Positions 14,401 through 29,200 of a DNA stretch of 64,000 nt are shown piece after piece. The stretch lies in the NCBI RefSeq assembly GCF_000283155.1, contig NW_004454198.1, positions 319,046 through 383,045 of the forward strand, in the 5' to 3' direction. Position 1 is the first letter of the stretch, and each line of letters starts with the position of its first letter. Origin of the DNA: Ceratotherium simum simum. Lineage: Eukaryota > Chordata > Mammalia > Perissodactyla > Rhinocerotidae. The position numbers and the translations under genes are program-made. Below the pieces are notes generated by a model. It had not been told where the DNA came from. It saw only the letters and a list, made by a program, of their open reading frames with translations, and searched no databases.

Positions 14401-17400
14401 CTCACACAAATAATTTTAAAACACATAGTGTTTTCCCACTGATTTCCATAATAGAACTGAGACGCACACTTCTGGGGAAAATCAGGTCCTCCACAGAGAA
14501 AGAGCGCACACAAAGCAACACAGCTTTTTCCAGAGCATTCCAAAAGAAAAGATGGGTATTTGCAAACCGTATATCTGACAAGGGATTAATCTCCATAATA
14601 TATAAAGAACTCACACAACTGAATAACAAAAAAACAAAAAACCCAATCAAAAAATGGGCAGAGGAAATGAACAGACACTTCTCTAAAGAAGATATACAGA
14701 TGGCCAATAGGCACATGAAAAGATGCTAAACATCACTAGTCATCAGGGAAATGCAAATCAAAACCACACTAAGATATCACCTCACACCCGTTAGAATGGC
14801 TATAATCACCAAGACAAAAAGCTACAAATGCTGGAGAGGCTGTGGAGAAATGGGAACCCTAATCCACTGCTGGTGGGAATGCAAACTGGTGCAGCCTCTA
14901 TGGAAAGCAGTATGGAGATTCCTCAAAACATTAAAAATAGAAATACCTTATGATCCAGCTATCCCACTACTGGGTATCTACCCAACGAACCTGAAATCAA
15001 CAATCCAAAGAGGCTAATGCACCCCTATGTTCACTGTAGCATTATTCACCATAGCCAAGACATGGAAGCAACGCAAGTGTCCCTGGACTGATGATTGGAT
15101 AAAGAAGATGTGGTATATATATACCATGGAATACTACTCAGCCATAAAGAAAGACAAAATCATCCCATTTGCAACAACATGAATGGACCTGGAGGGTATT
15201 ATGTTAAGTGAAATAAGCCAGAAAGAGAAAGACAAACAGTGCATGATTTCACTCATATGCGGAAGATAAACCAACACACGCACAGATAGAACTGTTTGGT
15301 GGTTACCAGGGGCTAGGGGGGTGCGGGGTGGGCACAAGGGATGGAGGGATGCACTTATATGGTGACTGATAAACAATAATGCACAACAAAAATTTCACAA
15401 TAAAAAAAAAAAAGAAAAGATGGGGTCTTGGAGGAGAGTGTTTTCTGGCCCTAGGGGACACCTAGGGGGATGCTCTGTGCTCTCTCTACGTGTGGCATCT
15501 GCTAGGGTCACTTTTCTGACTTTTCATTACTTTGCCTTAAAACTTTTATTCACCCACTGATTATATTCTAAACACCTTAGATGAGTGTAGGAGACCCAGC
15601 CTCGTCCTCAGGTTCATCTCCCCCACATCATCCACACTACCTTCCCCAGTCCCTAACGCTGCTACCCTGGGCTGCTCCTTCGCCCCTTTGCATGTTTTTC
15701 CCTCTGGATAGAGAACTCTTCCTTTCTTCTCTGCCTGGAAAACTCCTACTTTTCAAAACCCAGCATAAAAGTCACTGCCTCTGGAAGCCTTCCCTGACAC
15801 CCTCAGTTCCTAAAAGCAAGGGGGAAGTCTGTGAGGTGCCTGGAAGCAGTAGGCCTGACCATCCAGGTAGCCATCCTCCAGGAGATGGGTCTGAGGGTTT
15901 CTGAAGGATCCATCTGTGAGCAACTTCTGCATGTCCCATTTCAGTCCATTCTATCAGCCTGGAAGGTGGTGGTCCCCTGAAGCCTACTAGGTCCATCACA
16001 GGTGTGCTGCCAGAGTGGCCTCCCAAACCCCGCCACCCGCCCCCATCCCTGCCACTTCAGGTAGGGCTCCGGAAGACAATTCTCACAACCCCTAGATTGA
16101 GCCCAGGGGAAGGGTATGGTAAGAGAAAGGCTTTGTAATTATTCTTCTTCAGAACACTCTGGACAGGTGTGTTACTGCTGCCATAGCATCTCCTCTCAGT
16201 GGCCACCAGGTGCCACATTGCATCCCTCAGAGGCCAGAGGGACTGACAGAGTCCTAGAGAGGAAAGGGACAGCCAAGGACAGGAAGTGGCAGGCAGCAGG
16301 TGAGAGGCTGTTGTGCAGCCTCGTTAAGAATGTGGTTGGGGCAGGCTGCCCAGGTTTGAATCTTGGCTCTCCCACTTACCAACTATGTGACACTGGGCAA
16401 GTTACTCAACCTCTCTGAGCCTCAGTGTCTTCCTCTGCAGTATGGGATGATAGTAATTCCTCTTCTCAGGGGTACTGGCAAGGCTGACCGAGTTACTGCA
16501 CATAAAAGCTCTAGTTCCTAGCACTCTTCATTCTCCTCTTCCTCATCACATTCAGAACCAGGACCCCCACCGACTGAATTTCAGCATTCCCGCTGCCTCC
16601 AGACTCAGGAGTGTACCCAGCCACCCTGATGGGCCAGATCCAGCTACAAGGGAGTGCCCAAGCAATATCGCTCACCGGGCTCCCTGGTTTCCCTAACCTG
16701 CTCTCTTACCCAAGCAGAAAGCAGGGGCCACAGGAGTCAGAGTCATTGGGAAGGAGTCTGGAATGCCCCAATGCTGGGGGCCCTTGGTGTCGGACTGAGG
16801 TTGCTACTTTGCCTGCAATGTGCTCTAGACTCATCTCCCATCCCAGGCAGGAGCTGGGCAAGTGGTCCTCCAGCATCTGCCTCAGAGGGTCCTAGTGGAC
16901 CGCTGAGAGTGGGTCTCTTCCCATCATGCCTACATCCCATGATCTGCCTATAGCAGGTAGTGCCTGGCAGTCCCTCAAACTCAAAGTAAGGATTAGGATG
17001 AATATGAGGAATCAAGTCCCCATGAAATATTCATATGGGTGCCCCCATGAGGGCCCTCTTACGTGGAACGGCAACACCAAAGTGCTGTGGGTTCTCTGCC
17101 ACCACCTTCTGCTTCAGCTCGTGCAGTCGGGCTCCCAGAGACCCTGGGAAACAGAGGGAAGGCTGACTGGGGTTCTTGCTGAGCTCCCTTCCCACCCCTC
17201 CAGGAAGGAAACCAGCCCACTCCCCAGAGACCTAGGATGTCACCTACCGATCAGAACCACCAGGCGGGGCCGCTCGCCGGGCTGGTGCTGGTATCTGGTC
17301 ACCTCCTCGTAGGTCAGCAGCTCTGGAGACTCAGCTACCGAGGACACCTTTCCTTCCTGCGGGCTTCCCAGTCTCTCCCTGCGGCCCAGCCGGAAGCTCC

Positions 17401-20236
17401 TCCGAAGACCAGCTTTGGGGGAAGGGCAGGGGAATCGTGGTATTCGTCCCAGGATCTCCCAGGCAAGACTTTCTCCACCTGGCCTGACCTGGATAGGGGG
17501 CTGAGTCCCACTGGCCTCTCCCGACCGCCTCCCGCTACAGGAAGGGGTTGGTCGGGATGCACAGCAATATGATGAAATGGTGACCCTTGACATCCAAAAA
17601 TTAGGGTTGAAGGTCACAGTTTTACTTGGCAGGTCACTGACCTCGGGCAAGTCATCACCTCTCTGAGCCTCAATTCCCTTATCTGTGAAATGGGAACACA
17701 AATCTACAAACGCAATGTGTGATCCTGGATTGGAGCCTGGATCGGGGGAAATGCTCTAAAGGACATTATTGGGACAACTGGCCAAATTTTAATAGGAACA
17801 GTATATTAGATAATAGAATTGTATGCATGTTCAATTCCCAGAATTTGATAACTGCCCCGGGTTATATAAGAGAATGTCCTGTCCTTAGGAAACACATGCT
17901 GAGGGATTTAGGGTGAAGGGACAGGATGTCTGCAACTAGCTCTCACATGACTCAGGAAGAAAATGCGCATGTGTAGGAAAAGGGACGGATAAACAAATAC
18001 GGCAAAGTGTTAACTGCTGAACCCGGGTGTCGAGTATATGGGAGTTCTTTGTACAATTCTTACAACTTTTCAGTAAGGTTGAAATTACTTCAAAATGAAA
18101 AGTTAAAAAACTCTGCCTGTCTCAAAGCCCTTTGAAAAGATTGACCAAAAAAAAGTGAAGGCACTTTGGAGACCGGGAAAAGGCTCCCTTACTGCACGGG
18201 GGTGGCGTAAACTTTGAATAGATATAGTTGAGATCACGATAACAATAAAATCGGTATTAACATAGGGGTCCATGTCCCTTTCCTACCAGGGCTCTGATCC
18301 CAGTGGCTGGGTGAAAGTTGGGGTGAGGGGCCCCAAGGTCTGGGTAAGTCAGCCCCTCCTCTGCCTGACAGAGACTGAGGGGAATTGCGGGTCCCACAGG
18401 CCCAGCTGCTCTCGGAGGGTTCCTGGGTCTCCTATCACTCTGCCTTTCTCTTCCTGACCCAGGAGCCCGAAGTGGACTGTGCCTGGGGGGGCAGGGGGAG
18501 AGGGTATTGAGGAGACAGCCCTGCTACTCACCCACGTAGTGCCCTCTGAGGTACCCCTCACAGTCACAGGTCTCTGGGAACCAAACAGAGAGAGGGAGAC
18601 CAGTGAGCCACGCTGGACACACCCTGGCCCAGGGGTACCCGGCCCGGGATGGCCAGGCAGAGCCCTCGGGGATGGTGTCTCAGGGGAGCTCGGAAGAAAT
18701 GCCATGTCCTGGCCCCCCCAGGAAAACAAATTCTTCTGTTTCACTCAGTTCTCTGTGCTTAGGCCCCAAACGGCCTTTCCAGGCCCTGCCCCAGCCCCTG
18801 TGAGTTGGGATCCGAGTGAATAAAGAGGGGAGATCCACTCCCCTGCCCCACCTTCCTGTCTCTTGCCTCCTACTCAGCCCACAGTCAGCCTGGCCCAGGT
18901 CCGGGGATGGCTGGGCCCAGCGTGCCAGGCGGGCAGAGAGGAGCTCTGTCCCCACCAGCTCTGATGCCCCAAGGAAACAAGCTGGTCCGGGTGGCAGAGC
19001 AAGGAGAGGTATGAAAAGAGCCAGAGGGGCACAGCCACCCCAGGGCAGGGGAGGAAACAAGCCCCTCCAGCCCCAGATATTCCACAGAAAAGGGACCTTG
19101 TCCGTATGCACAGGGGACAAATACCGGCCTACCTTTGTCACAAGGCTGATCATCTGCGGTTTGCACAAAAGACAGATGGAACAGCATTAGTGAAGGGGAA
19201 CCGGGATGCCCTACGGCTGAGAGGCAGCCGCAGCCTCGTGAGCCTGAGGAGCCCTCCATCTGTCCCCTCTTTCTTTCCTCCAACAAGCCTGTGATCCGAG
19301 CTGCGGTGCATTATTAAACCAAGACTTGCTCTAATTAGTCTTCCTGTGTGTGTCTCATTAGCGGCCCCAAGAAAGCCAGCTCATCACTGGCATAGGCAGC
19401 CTCAAGGCCAAATTACTCAGCAACGCTTCCGACTAGAGAGCAGGTCTAGAAAAGGGGCCATGGGCAGCGGCCCCCAAGCCAGGGAAGCAGCCCACTCTAG
19501 GACGCCTGCAGTGCGACCAGGACCTGCTCTCTCTTTTCTGAGATTTGAGACTTGCATGGGGAAATGCAGATGCCAGAGGATGGAGCAGCGCAGAGCAGAG
19601 CTGCAGGCCAGCTGTGCCTTGGTCACCTGGCGCCCGTTCAGACCTCTCACTCGGTTCCGAGCCCCCCACCGGCCAGGGAGGCCTGACCCTGGGGAAGCTT
19701 CCTCTCCATAGGGGGCTCTAACCTGGCAGCTATGGCCACAGGCCCCCTGAAAAGGCGACCCTAGCCCCCATCCCTTGACCTCATGAGCCTCCGTTTTCCC
19801 ATCTTGGAAAAGGGGACGCCCCGACTCCATCACTTCACAGGGCTGTTGTGACGATTAAAAGGCAAGAAGGTACGTGGATGTGTTTTCTAGAAGGTAAAAT
19901 GCTAGACAGAGTAGTGTTGCCAGATAAAATACGGGACACTCAGTTAAATTTGAATTTCAGATAAACGACAAAGAACTTCTTAGTATAAGTATGTCTCAAA
20001 TATTGCATTGGATATACTAAAAACCGATTTCCTGTTTATCTGAAATTCAAATTTAACTAGGCATCCTTTATTTTTATTTGCCAAATTTGGCCACTAACAC
20101 AGAGGCATGAGATCACTCATAGCCATCTCCATTCCCTTCCAACATCAGGGGTTCTTAAATTGTCAGGGTCAGAGAGCCCCTCAGGAATCTAATGAAAGTT
20201 ATGGCCTCTCTCACAGACAGAGACACACACACACGT

Positions 20237-20267
<31 letters not shown>

Positions 20268-23200
20268 TTTGCACACAATTTTGGGAGAGGTGTTACCATG
20301 TCCCCCAGTGTCATCTATGGACCCCAAAAAGAGAAGCCCTCTTCAGGGAATAGCTCACCCCCAACTCACCCCCATTTCCCCCTCTCATGCCTCTCCCCAC
20401 CCCCTCCTTCCTCTGGAGGCCTGTGAGCTACAGCCCAGTGCCTGCTTCTTCCCAGCACGAAGTCCCTGAGCCCTAACTCCGGCCCCTCCCTGAAGTGCCA
20501 TCCCTGCCAGTCTACTCACAGGGGGGCTTCTTGAGGCTCTGGGGGCTTGGCAGGGTGCCTGTGGCTCTCCGGTAGCTTAGTCGCCTGCAGGGACACAAGG
20601 GGATGGGCAGGCCCATGAGCTGGGCCAGAGAACCAGTCAGAGGGAAGCTTCTGGAAAACTCGAGGAAACCAAGACCTGGATCCCAAAGGTGGGCACAGCC
20701 TGGCACTCCAAGGGCCTCCTGCTTTGCACTGAGTTCCAGTGAAGAGGGACACTTTCACAGGCACTCACGGGTCAGAGTCTCTGGGAGAAGCTCGCCCAGC
20801 CCAGGGTGGTCACACCCAGGGATCCAGGCCAGTGCCCATGGTCAGTGACTGGTCGTTACTTTCCTGTGACTGATTCTCAAGGAAGGGAGGCCCCTTCTCC
20901 ACTCTCACTCGGCCTTCCCATCTCTGAGGAAGCTGGAAAATGGCAGAACGGCTTCCGGGAGAGGCCGAGGGCAAACGTGATGCTAATTTAACACCCTTCT
21001 CCCCCCAGTGGAGAGCTCAGCCTGGCGCATTATCCAATATGGCCGCCAGTGGAGAGGCAGCCGCTGAAGCCTCATCTTTGAGCAGAGAAAACGCCCAGGG
21101 CTCTTGGAGGAGTCTAGATTTCCACACTTAAATGCAACTAAAGAGCTTTCCCCCAAGACCTGTGAAGCCAAAGATGCAGATGGGTCTGAGGCTTCCCTGA
21201 GGAAATAGAGCGGCAATTCTCAAACTTCAGCACCTCAGGATCCCCTGGAACATCTGTTAGAACACAGATCTGAGAGTCTGCTCATGGAGTTTCTGATTCA
21301 GCAGGCCGGGGCGGGGCTCAGGGATCTGCATTTCTAACAAGTTCCCAGGGGATGCTGATGCGCCTGGGGCACACCTGGGGACGACTCCATAGAGGCCACT
21401 GAAACAGATGAACCCTGAGGTCTGTCGTTACCACGTTCCAGACCCCAAAGGATGGAAGACGGCTACAAACCTCAGGGGAGGCAATGCAGTCATCACTACC
21501 ACCCCCTCTGACCCAGGATTTACACTTTGGGAACTCATTTGAAACATGTGATGATCATTATCGCAGCCTTGTAGCAGTGAAGCCCTGGGGACGACTGAAA
21601 AGTTCAGCCACAGAGAAGGAGTGAAGCCACTTGGCTACGACCTTTCCTGGAGAAGCCTTCCCTGCATGCCCGGACGAGGGCCAATCCTCCCACCGTTACC
21701 TTGCAGAGCACCGCGTCCTCCTCCCTCTCACCCATCACATTTATATAAAGTGTTTGTTTGAACCGTGTGACTTTCCCGCTAAACTGTAAGTTCCTCCAGA
21801 GTAGAAACCATGGGATCACAGCAGCCCACAAGAGGCCTGGCACAGGCCAGCTCAGTTCATAATAAATACCAGCTGCCTGTGAATAAATGGTATATCTCCC
21901 GATGAAATATTATTTAACCACTAACATCACACAATAAAGAACAGGCGATAATATGGAAATACCAATGTCAAAATGTTAAGTTAAAATAAAAGCAAGACCT
22001 CAAATTCTACATGTAACACACATAAAAGGCATAAGAAGGAAATAAATTATGCTGTTTAGATAGTGCCGAGACATTGGGTAATTTTCTTTTCCTCCCCCTC
22101 CTCCTCTATATTTTTATATTTTATTTCCCAACTTCCTCTAAGTATGTATTCTAAAATATACATTAATTTAATAACAGATTTCTATATATTTATTTAAATC
22201 TCAAACAGTCATCACCGCTGGTTATAGGTCAAGAAGAAAAAACACAAGTGCAATTAGTACTTACCTTAGGGAACAACACACAGTGGGTCCCTCTGGCTGT
22301 GGTGGCAGAGATTTGGAGCTTTGTCATGTAACTATACCTCTGGCCACTCCAGAACCACCCCTTACAACACACCCCAGACCCACCTTTCCTGGAACTGCTT
22401 GGAGGGAATAAGGCCAGCTCGAAGGTTGGTGTCTCCAACTCGCTTGGCCTGCCACCACGTGGGGTCATCCTGGCTCACCACCTCCAGGACCTGCCTGCGC
22501 TGGAAAGGCAGGCCAGCCTCCTGGCAGGGAATGGCCCGGTCCTCCCGAGGGTTGTAGTGGAAGAGAGCCCGCATGAACACCTGCAGAGGAGGGGCTGGGT
22601 GAGGCGGCCCTTCACCGTGTAAGCAAAGATGTGTCTATGCCGCATCGAAGGCCAAATGACAATGACCGTTCACAATTAAAAAGAACAAGTAGCCTTCAGA
22701 ATAGAAAGCTAATCAGAAACACACCACACATATTTTTTTCTTCTTCTTCAACCATTTTAAATATTACAGCCAGAAAATCCAACAAGAATCAGAAAATGAA
22801 TAGATAGTCCCCATGTCTGAATTTCTCTTTCCAACCTAAATATTTCCTCATTTACCTGATCTGCTATCCTATAATAGCCCCTTAGCATACATAAAGCAAC
22901 AATCCGTCCTGGGAACAAAAAGTAATGTTATTTCCAATGTTATTTCTGAGATGCTAACTGCCCCTAATGAAGTCAGCAACCACATGTTAAGTAACTAATC
23001 TAGACGATTTGGTAAGAACACGAATATCAACAAAACTACTGTTACTGATTCCTCATCGTGACTTTTCAGTGGGTAATTGACATCCACAGTTTTTACAGCT
23101 CAATCCTGCCTCATCTGTCACATACTTGGCCAGCCCCCAACTCTCCCCTTTACCCTGAAGTCACCTCCTCTGGAGAAGATGGTGGGAAGACACAGCATTT

Positions 23201-26200
23201 TATCATACTTCCTTGTTCTCTTCTATAATTCAGTGGCATAAATTTATTTTATTTATTTCTATTAATAGCAAATAGAAAAAAAAAAGGCCAGAGGACTTCC
23301 TTAGACATATCCAAATCATATTCCTAGATTCAGCTGGATAACTGTAAGAACTTTCTGGCCAGATATTGTGAGGACAGATACCCTCATCCAGCCGTAGATG
23401 TTACCAGGGTCCGAGGCACGCAGAAGAGAGTATAATCCTAAATGGTCAGCCCAGATCAAGCTTCTGGCTCAAGACGAAATGTTTAGGAAGGATGGGCTAA
23501 GGGACAGGTGACCCATTTTGTCCTCCAGGAAAACCAAGTTCTCTCCCTGTTCAAGTTAGAACCTACAAAAGCTGCCTATGGGGACCACGTGAGCTTGTCC
23601 CAAGAAGAACTACCTTCCCTCAGGTAAGAGTCCATATTATGTATGCCCTGGGATTCAACAGAAGAGTGCAAATAAGAAACAAGCCATGTAAAGATTATGT
23701 CTTCATTTGCTGTAGAAAACTGACATCAAAGACATTGTCCATTATTAATCCCCCTTCATCAAAATAAGTATTGACATCTACTCTGCACCAGGTGTTGTAA
23801 TGCCCCTTTTTTCACGCATTTAGTACTGGGAGGTGGTGGCTGGGAATCAGCTTTCTTGAAAAATTGGCATGCTTCCTTCTACCCACTGATGAAGAAAGTA
23901 TGTAATTCATTGAGTTCTCCTTTCTGCCTTGGCTGCCAGAAGTTCAGATCCAAATTTATTTGAAATCAAAGTAATGCCTTCTTCCGTCCTCTCTACCAGC
24001 ACCTCAGCTCAGGTCTTAATAATCTCTCCCCCGGGCTTTTACAACAGCGTCCCGCCAGGTCTCCCTGCCTCCAGTCCCCCCCACCCCACCCTCCTCCAGG
24101 CAGCTGTCCCAGGGAGCTTTCTAACACACAAATATGGTTGCACCACTCCCCTCTTTAAAACAACAACAACAACAACAAAACACCTTTAAGCGCTTCCCAC
24201 CGCCTATGGGGTTGTAACTTGGGTTGTGGGGTGCCTTTCCATATCCTGCGGGGCCTCACCATTTCAGTGCACCCCGGGCTGACTTCCAGCTACAGTACTG
24301 GCACCTCTTTGCCCAAGAGCTTTCTCTGGCCACTGAGATCTGCTCTACCCTAACCCAACAGACAGGAATTGCGGGGAATTAACCCCCAAGCGCAGCCTGG
24401 CGGGAGTCGGTGCATAGATTCCCCCAGCTCCTCTGGCTCTTGGGTGGGAGGACGGAGGCAGGAGTCTACAGGGGATCCTGAGTCTTCCAGCAGGATTAAG
24501 CCCACAGTGGTAACTTGCTTAATAACACACCCTTTGTTGCACTGGCTGCCTTCCCTTCCCCACTCCTGTCCAGGTGTTTCCTGGGGTCACCTCCAAATAA
24601 ACTATTTGTACTCGAATCTTTGCCTCAGGGTTGGCTTCTGAACCCCAAACTAAGTAGGGATTGTGACAAAACCCTTACCAAAGCATTCAAGGCCATTCAA
24701 AAGGTAGCCTTGACCCACCTCCCCAGCACAACCCACCCCCTGGGGCCCCCTCACAGTTCTCACCAACTCCCAACCATACTCCTCTCCATTCCTTTGAGCC
24801 TCTGTATACACAGCCTCTCTGCCTGAACGTCCCTCCACTTCTTCCTCACCAGGGAAGTCCTACTCATCTGCACCTTCCTCAAGCCTCATGTCCAACACCC
24901 CTACTATGCGACACCTTCCAGGGCGCCTCTACCTCTGCACAGAATCCTTGTGAAGCACTTATCACACAGCAAGGAAAGTCTTGCTCCTCGTCTCCTCTTC
25001 TGAACCAGGATCCTCAAAGCTACTAACCGTCCCCGTCTCCAGCATCTGGCAGAGCACCTGGCACAGAAGAGGCGCCCAAAAAAGGTAGGCTCGACAGAGA
25101 ATTAAACAAATGGCAGCTACTTAATTGGTCCCAAAGCCAGCACATTTTGTTCCTTCTCTTCCTCATGACCCCGACTTCCTACTTCACTTAAAAGAACCTT
25201 GTCTTTTATTAGTGAGCTACGTCAAATCCTGGTTAGAAAGAGGCAGGGTACAAATAAATGAGTCACTTTGTGACTGAATTACAGTTCTCTACTGAGCACA
25301 CGCTCTGAGGACCAGACGCACGATCTCTTCCCGAATGACTCTTTCAAAGGCTGGGCTGAGCCCTCCCCCGCTCCAGCCCTGCCATACCTTGCTCTCCTCT
25401 AAGTGGTCCTCCTCCTGGGTGGCTGGAATGATTTTCAGGGTGATGGATCCCTGGGACTGGGCCTGAAGGGAGAGAGGGCACAGGCTTATTATCTTCCAGG
25501 TCTAACCTTCCATGAGTTCATGTCTTACTTCCCAGGTCTGAACACTCACGTTCAGAAGGAAAGTCAGACTCACTGCCTCTCCTGTGGCCCACCCTTCTGT
25601 GGTGGCACTGGGTTGAATTAACTAAAGCAGAACTCAGAAACCAAGCATTTGCATTTTCATGGGACAAACGGACCGAAGATTTTAAATGAGAACCTGAGGA
25701 CAATGCAGGCACTGAATTCCAACTCGCCAGCCCCCTTGACTGCTAGTGCCCCCGAAGGCTGCCCTTCTTTCTTTTCTCTAGTGTTATTTTAATAACTTAG
25801 TTCAGCTTCATTTTCCTCCTTCCTGCCTGATTTGGGGCTGGTCCCCGGTCAGAACTTCCCTCTTTGCTTCCCCAGTGGGCTATCCAATCTCAGGCCTTTG
25901 ACCTTCCCAGGGGTTCCCCTTGCCTCTATCCAACAGAAGCCCTGCACCCCCATGTGGGGGGCCCACGAGGAAGAATGCTGTCAGCCCATGAAAGCATATC
26001 TCGCCCAATGTCTCCCCGGCCCTGCTTTGCTCTGCAACACTAGGCAGTGGGTGCCCAGAACCAGGGAAAGGGCAGTGGGGGCAGGGAGACTGAAGGGCCT
26101 GCCTGCAACCAGCGTCCCCTACAGTGGGGGCCTCAAAGAGAGGGCCTCCTCTCTTCAGAGCATCCTGGTTCTGCCCTCTAGACCATGAGAAGTTAGCAAA

Positions 26201-29200
26201 GTGTCATGTCTGGGGAGAACGCATGGGGATAAACAGAACAAAACTATGATTGGGGCTTTTTACAATTTCAGTTTTGACTTGAACTCCCAGAATGGACTCA
26301 GGAGGTTGTTCTGGTCCCAGCATTTAACACTCTAGAATCCCCTTACGCTTGTGAAGTGCTACATCCTTTCCCAGATGTCTACATCCTAATGATAACCATA
26401 CATTGGTTGAGAAACCATCCCTATCCAAACTTTACAGGCAAGGAAATTGAAACTCAGAAGGATTCGATGACTTGTCCAAAGCTGCATGCTAGAAAGTGAT
26501 GGAGGTGGGATTCGAACCCAGGACCAGCTGACACCAAAGCCCTTGCTCTCGGTCCTCCCTGTGCTCAGCTTTGTACTCCACATTCCTCGGCCCTTTGGAA
26601 GAGGGGACCCTTTTAAGGGGGTCTCCCAGAAGGATCCTCGGGAAAGGGAGCTGGGGGGAGGGCGATGGTGTGCTAAAGAGGGGGTCTGAGAGAGGCAGGG
26701 GGTCTGGATGCTCCACTCCTCCCAGCCCCCACCCCGCACCCTGGGCACACTGTAGGGCCACTTTGCCTGCAGCCTCCCCATGAAAACAAGAAGACTGAGC
26801 CAGATATGCCCTGGCTCCAGGAAGCACCCTGCTTTGGGCCCCCGGAGAACCACCACACCCCCAACCACATGTGCAGCACGGACCAGAATCTGGCTGATCT
26901 CGTCCGGCCGCTTGTGCAGGACTGCAATCCCGTTCACTTCTCGGAGCTCGTCTCCAACGTGGACCAGGCCTAGAAGAGACAGGGGCTGGTCATCAGCACA
27001 GGAAGGGGGCCTCAGCCCCCAGAACTCAGAGCTCTGGGCACCGCGGGGGCCCACCTTAGGAACCCGCTGCACGGCAGACTCAAGGTTTAAAGATGGTTGA
27101 GTAGAACTGGGATGAACCGAGGCCCTACTGCGTGCTGGGTGCCTCCCTCGGCATCACAGCCTCATAACCACCCAGGGAAACCTGCAATTTACAACTTGGC
27201 AGCAGAGATCCAGAAAAATTACACAGCTTGCCCAAGGCCACAGTGCTAAGAAATAATGGAGCCAGGGTTCAGACACAGTTCTTTTGATGCGGAAAGGCTG
27301 TGCTCTTTCTGCTAGAACCTCTGCTTCTTTAAAAATATCATTAACTCTTCACCTTCCTGGGTTTACAGACATACTCCAAGAATGTTCTTCTCAAGTCTTA
27401 ACAAGGAAACTTAAGGACACCAGGGAGGATGTTGTCAAGAGTTAAACACCGGTCTGCTGGCTTTAATGACAAGCATCTCTGCATATTTGGCGTATTTGTT
27501 ACTCAAAGTGGACACTGGCCCAGCAGCATCAACATCACCCAGGAGGTGGTTAGGAGTGCAGAATCTTGGGCCCTCCCAAGACTTGCTGAATCAGAATCTC
27601 AGAATCTACATTTTAATAAGATGCTGGGGGCCGGGGGTGGGTCCTGTGCTTGTTAATGTTTGAGAAGTGCTGCTCTAGGATCCTCACAATTCCCCAGACT
27701 TTTGGGGCAACGTTCCCCTACCCCAGGAGGTTTGCCTCCCAACTGAGTAGTTCTTCCACACACCAGTGATTCTCCATTTGTTTTCCATCCAAAAAATCTG
27801 GGACATAAACATCCTCCCCTCAGTAACAGTGGAACCGGCGTGTGGGGAAAGGGTGTCCCTGCCCCCACTAGGAATTACCCGCCAAGCCCATGCTGGATGC
27901 TTCACACCACAGTCCTCGGGCTAAGCCAACGCATGAGCCCTTCTGATCACCCCCAACGTGCTCCATGCCTGAGATATTTTCAAACAATTAAGATTTCTAC
28001 CGGGCTTGGGAAGAGAATTCCAGCTCCACTCCCAGAAAGCAAAGCATATCCCAAACAGGTGAGCAGATTAGGAGAGGGAAAGGAGACCTGTGGCCAAAAG
28101 GGCAGGCCAGGGGACAACGGCCATCACCTCGGCCAGGCTGGCATTGATGCCACTCACCGCTCCGGTCTGCTGCACCCCCTCGCATGATCCTGGCCACCAC
28201 GACAGCCCCTGAGTGCTCATCCCTCCGGATGGTGGCGCCCTGCATTGGAGACAGAGCAGGTAGGCTCCTAAGAAGCAGCCCCAAACCTCAGCCCTAGATT
28301 CTCTGGACCCAACAGAGCTTCTCCTGTTTCTCCCTCTGCCACCCTAGAGGGCAGATCAGCGGGGATCTTTCCAGTGCTGAAGATGCAATAAAACCAACAT
28401 CTTGCAGTAGTACAGTACAGCATGTTACAGTTTAAACAAAGCAAACAACGCTGTGACAGTCTCATTAGAGGTAAGGGACTGGGGCTCAGAGAAGGTAAGC
28501 ATCCTCAAGGTCACCCGCTGGTAAGGAGTAAAGCTTTTTGTGATGCTGAATTCAGTGCCTTCTCTGACATATCCCAGCCCTTGCCTCCTGCAAAGACATT
28601 TAATAATGAGGAGAATATGTGCCAGCAAATTCTCAACCTGCCTCGAACCAATCACAGGATTATTAGGCCTCCTGTTGCTGCCGAGGGGAATCAATTATGC
28701 CCCAGCCAGAGCTCCAGGACCAGGACTTGGCCCAGGAAGCGCAGCAGAGGTGATGTCTAGGATGAGAAAGGCACTAATGAGCCCTCAATTTCATGCACTG
28801 TGCACGCTGGACTGTGGCGGGGCAGGGCAGTGGGCAGGCGGAGAGCTAAGCTCTGGAGGCAGATGGCCCTGGGTTTGAATCCACGCTGCCATTTACTAAA
28901 ACCATGCGGCCTTAGCGAGGACGTCCCTTATCTTCTCTGAGTCTCTTTCCTCTGGGACAGCATTTAACTCAACAGGGTTGCTGCAAGGATGACATCAGGT
29001 AATGCACGCAAGGCACTTAGCACACGGTGAGCACTCAATAGATGCTAACCATTTATTATTGGTTGTAACTGCAAACACATTGGCACACTTATTGTTAACT
29101 TCATTCGTGTCACCTATTTGAAGTACAGTCATGTGTCACTTAATGATGGCGACACGTTCTGAGAAATGCATTGTTAGGTGATTTCGTTGTAGTGCAAACA

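Noticed and set aside
14379..15017. ORFs of 88-116 codons
   Set aside because: L1 ORF2 remnants in a 5'-truncated copy.
26386..27072. 228-codon minus-strand ORF
   Set aside because: It is PDZ exon sequence read through both splice sites into intron and an MIR.
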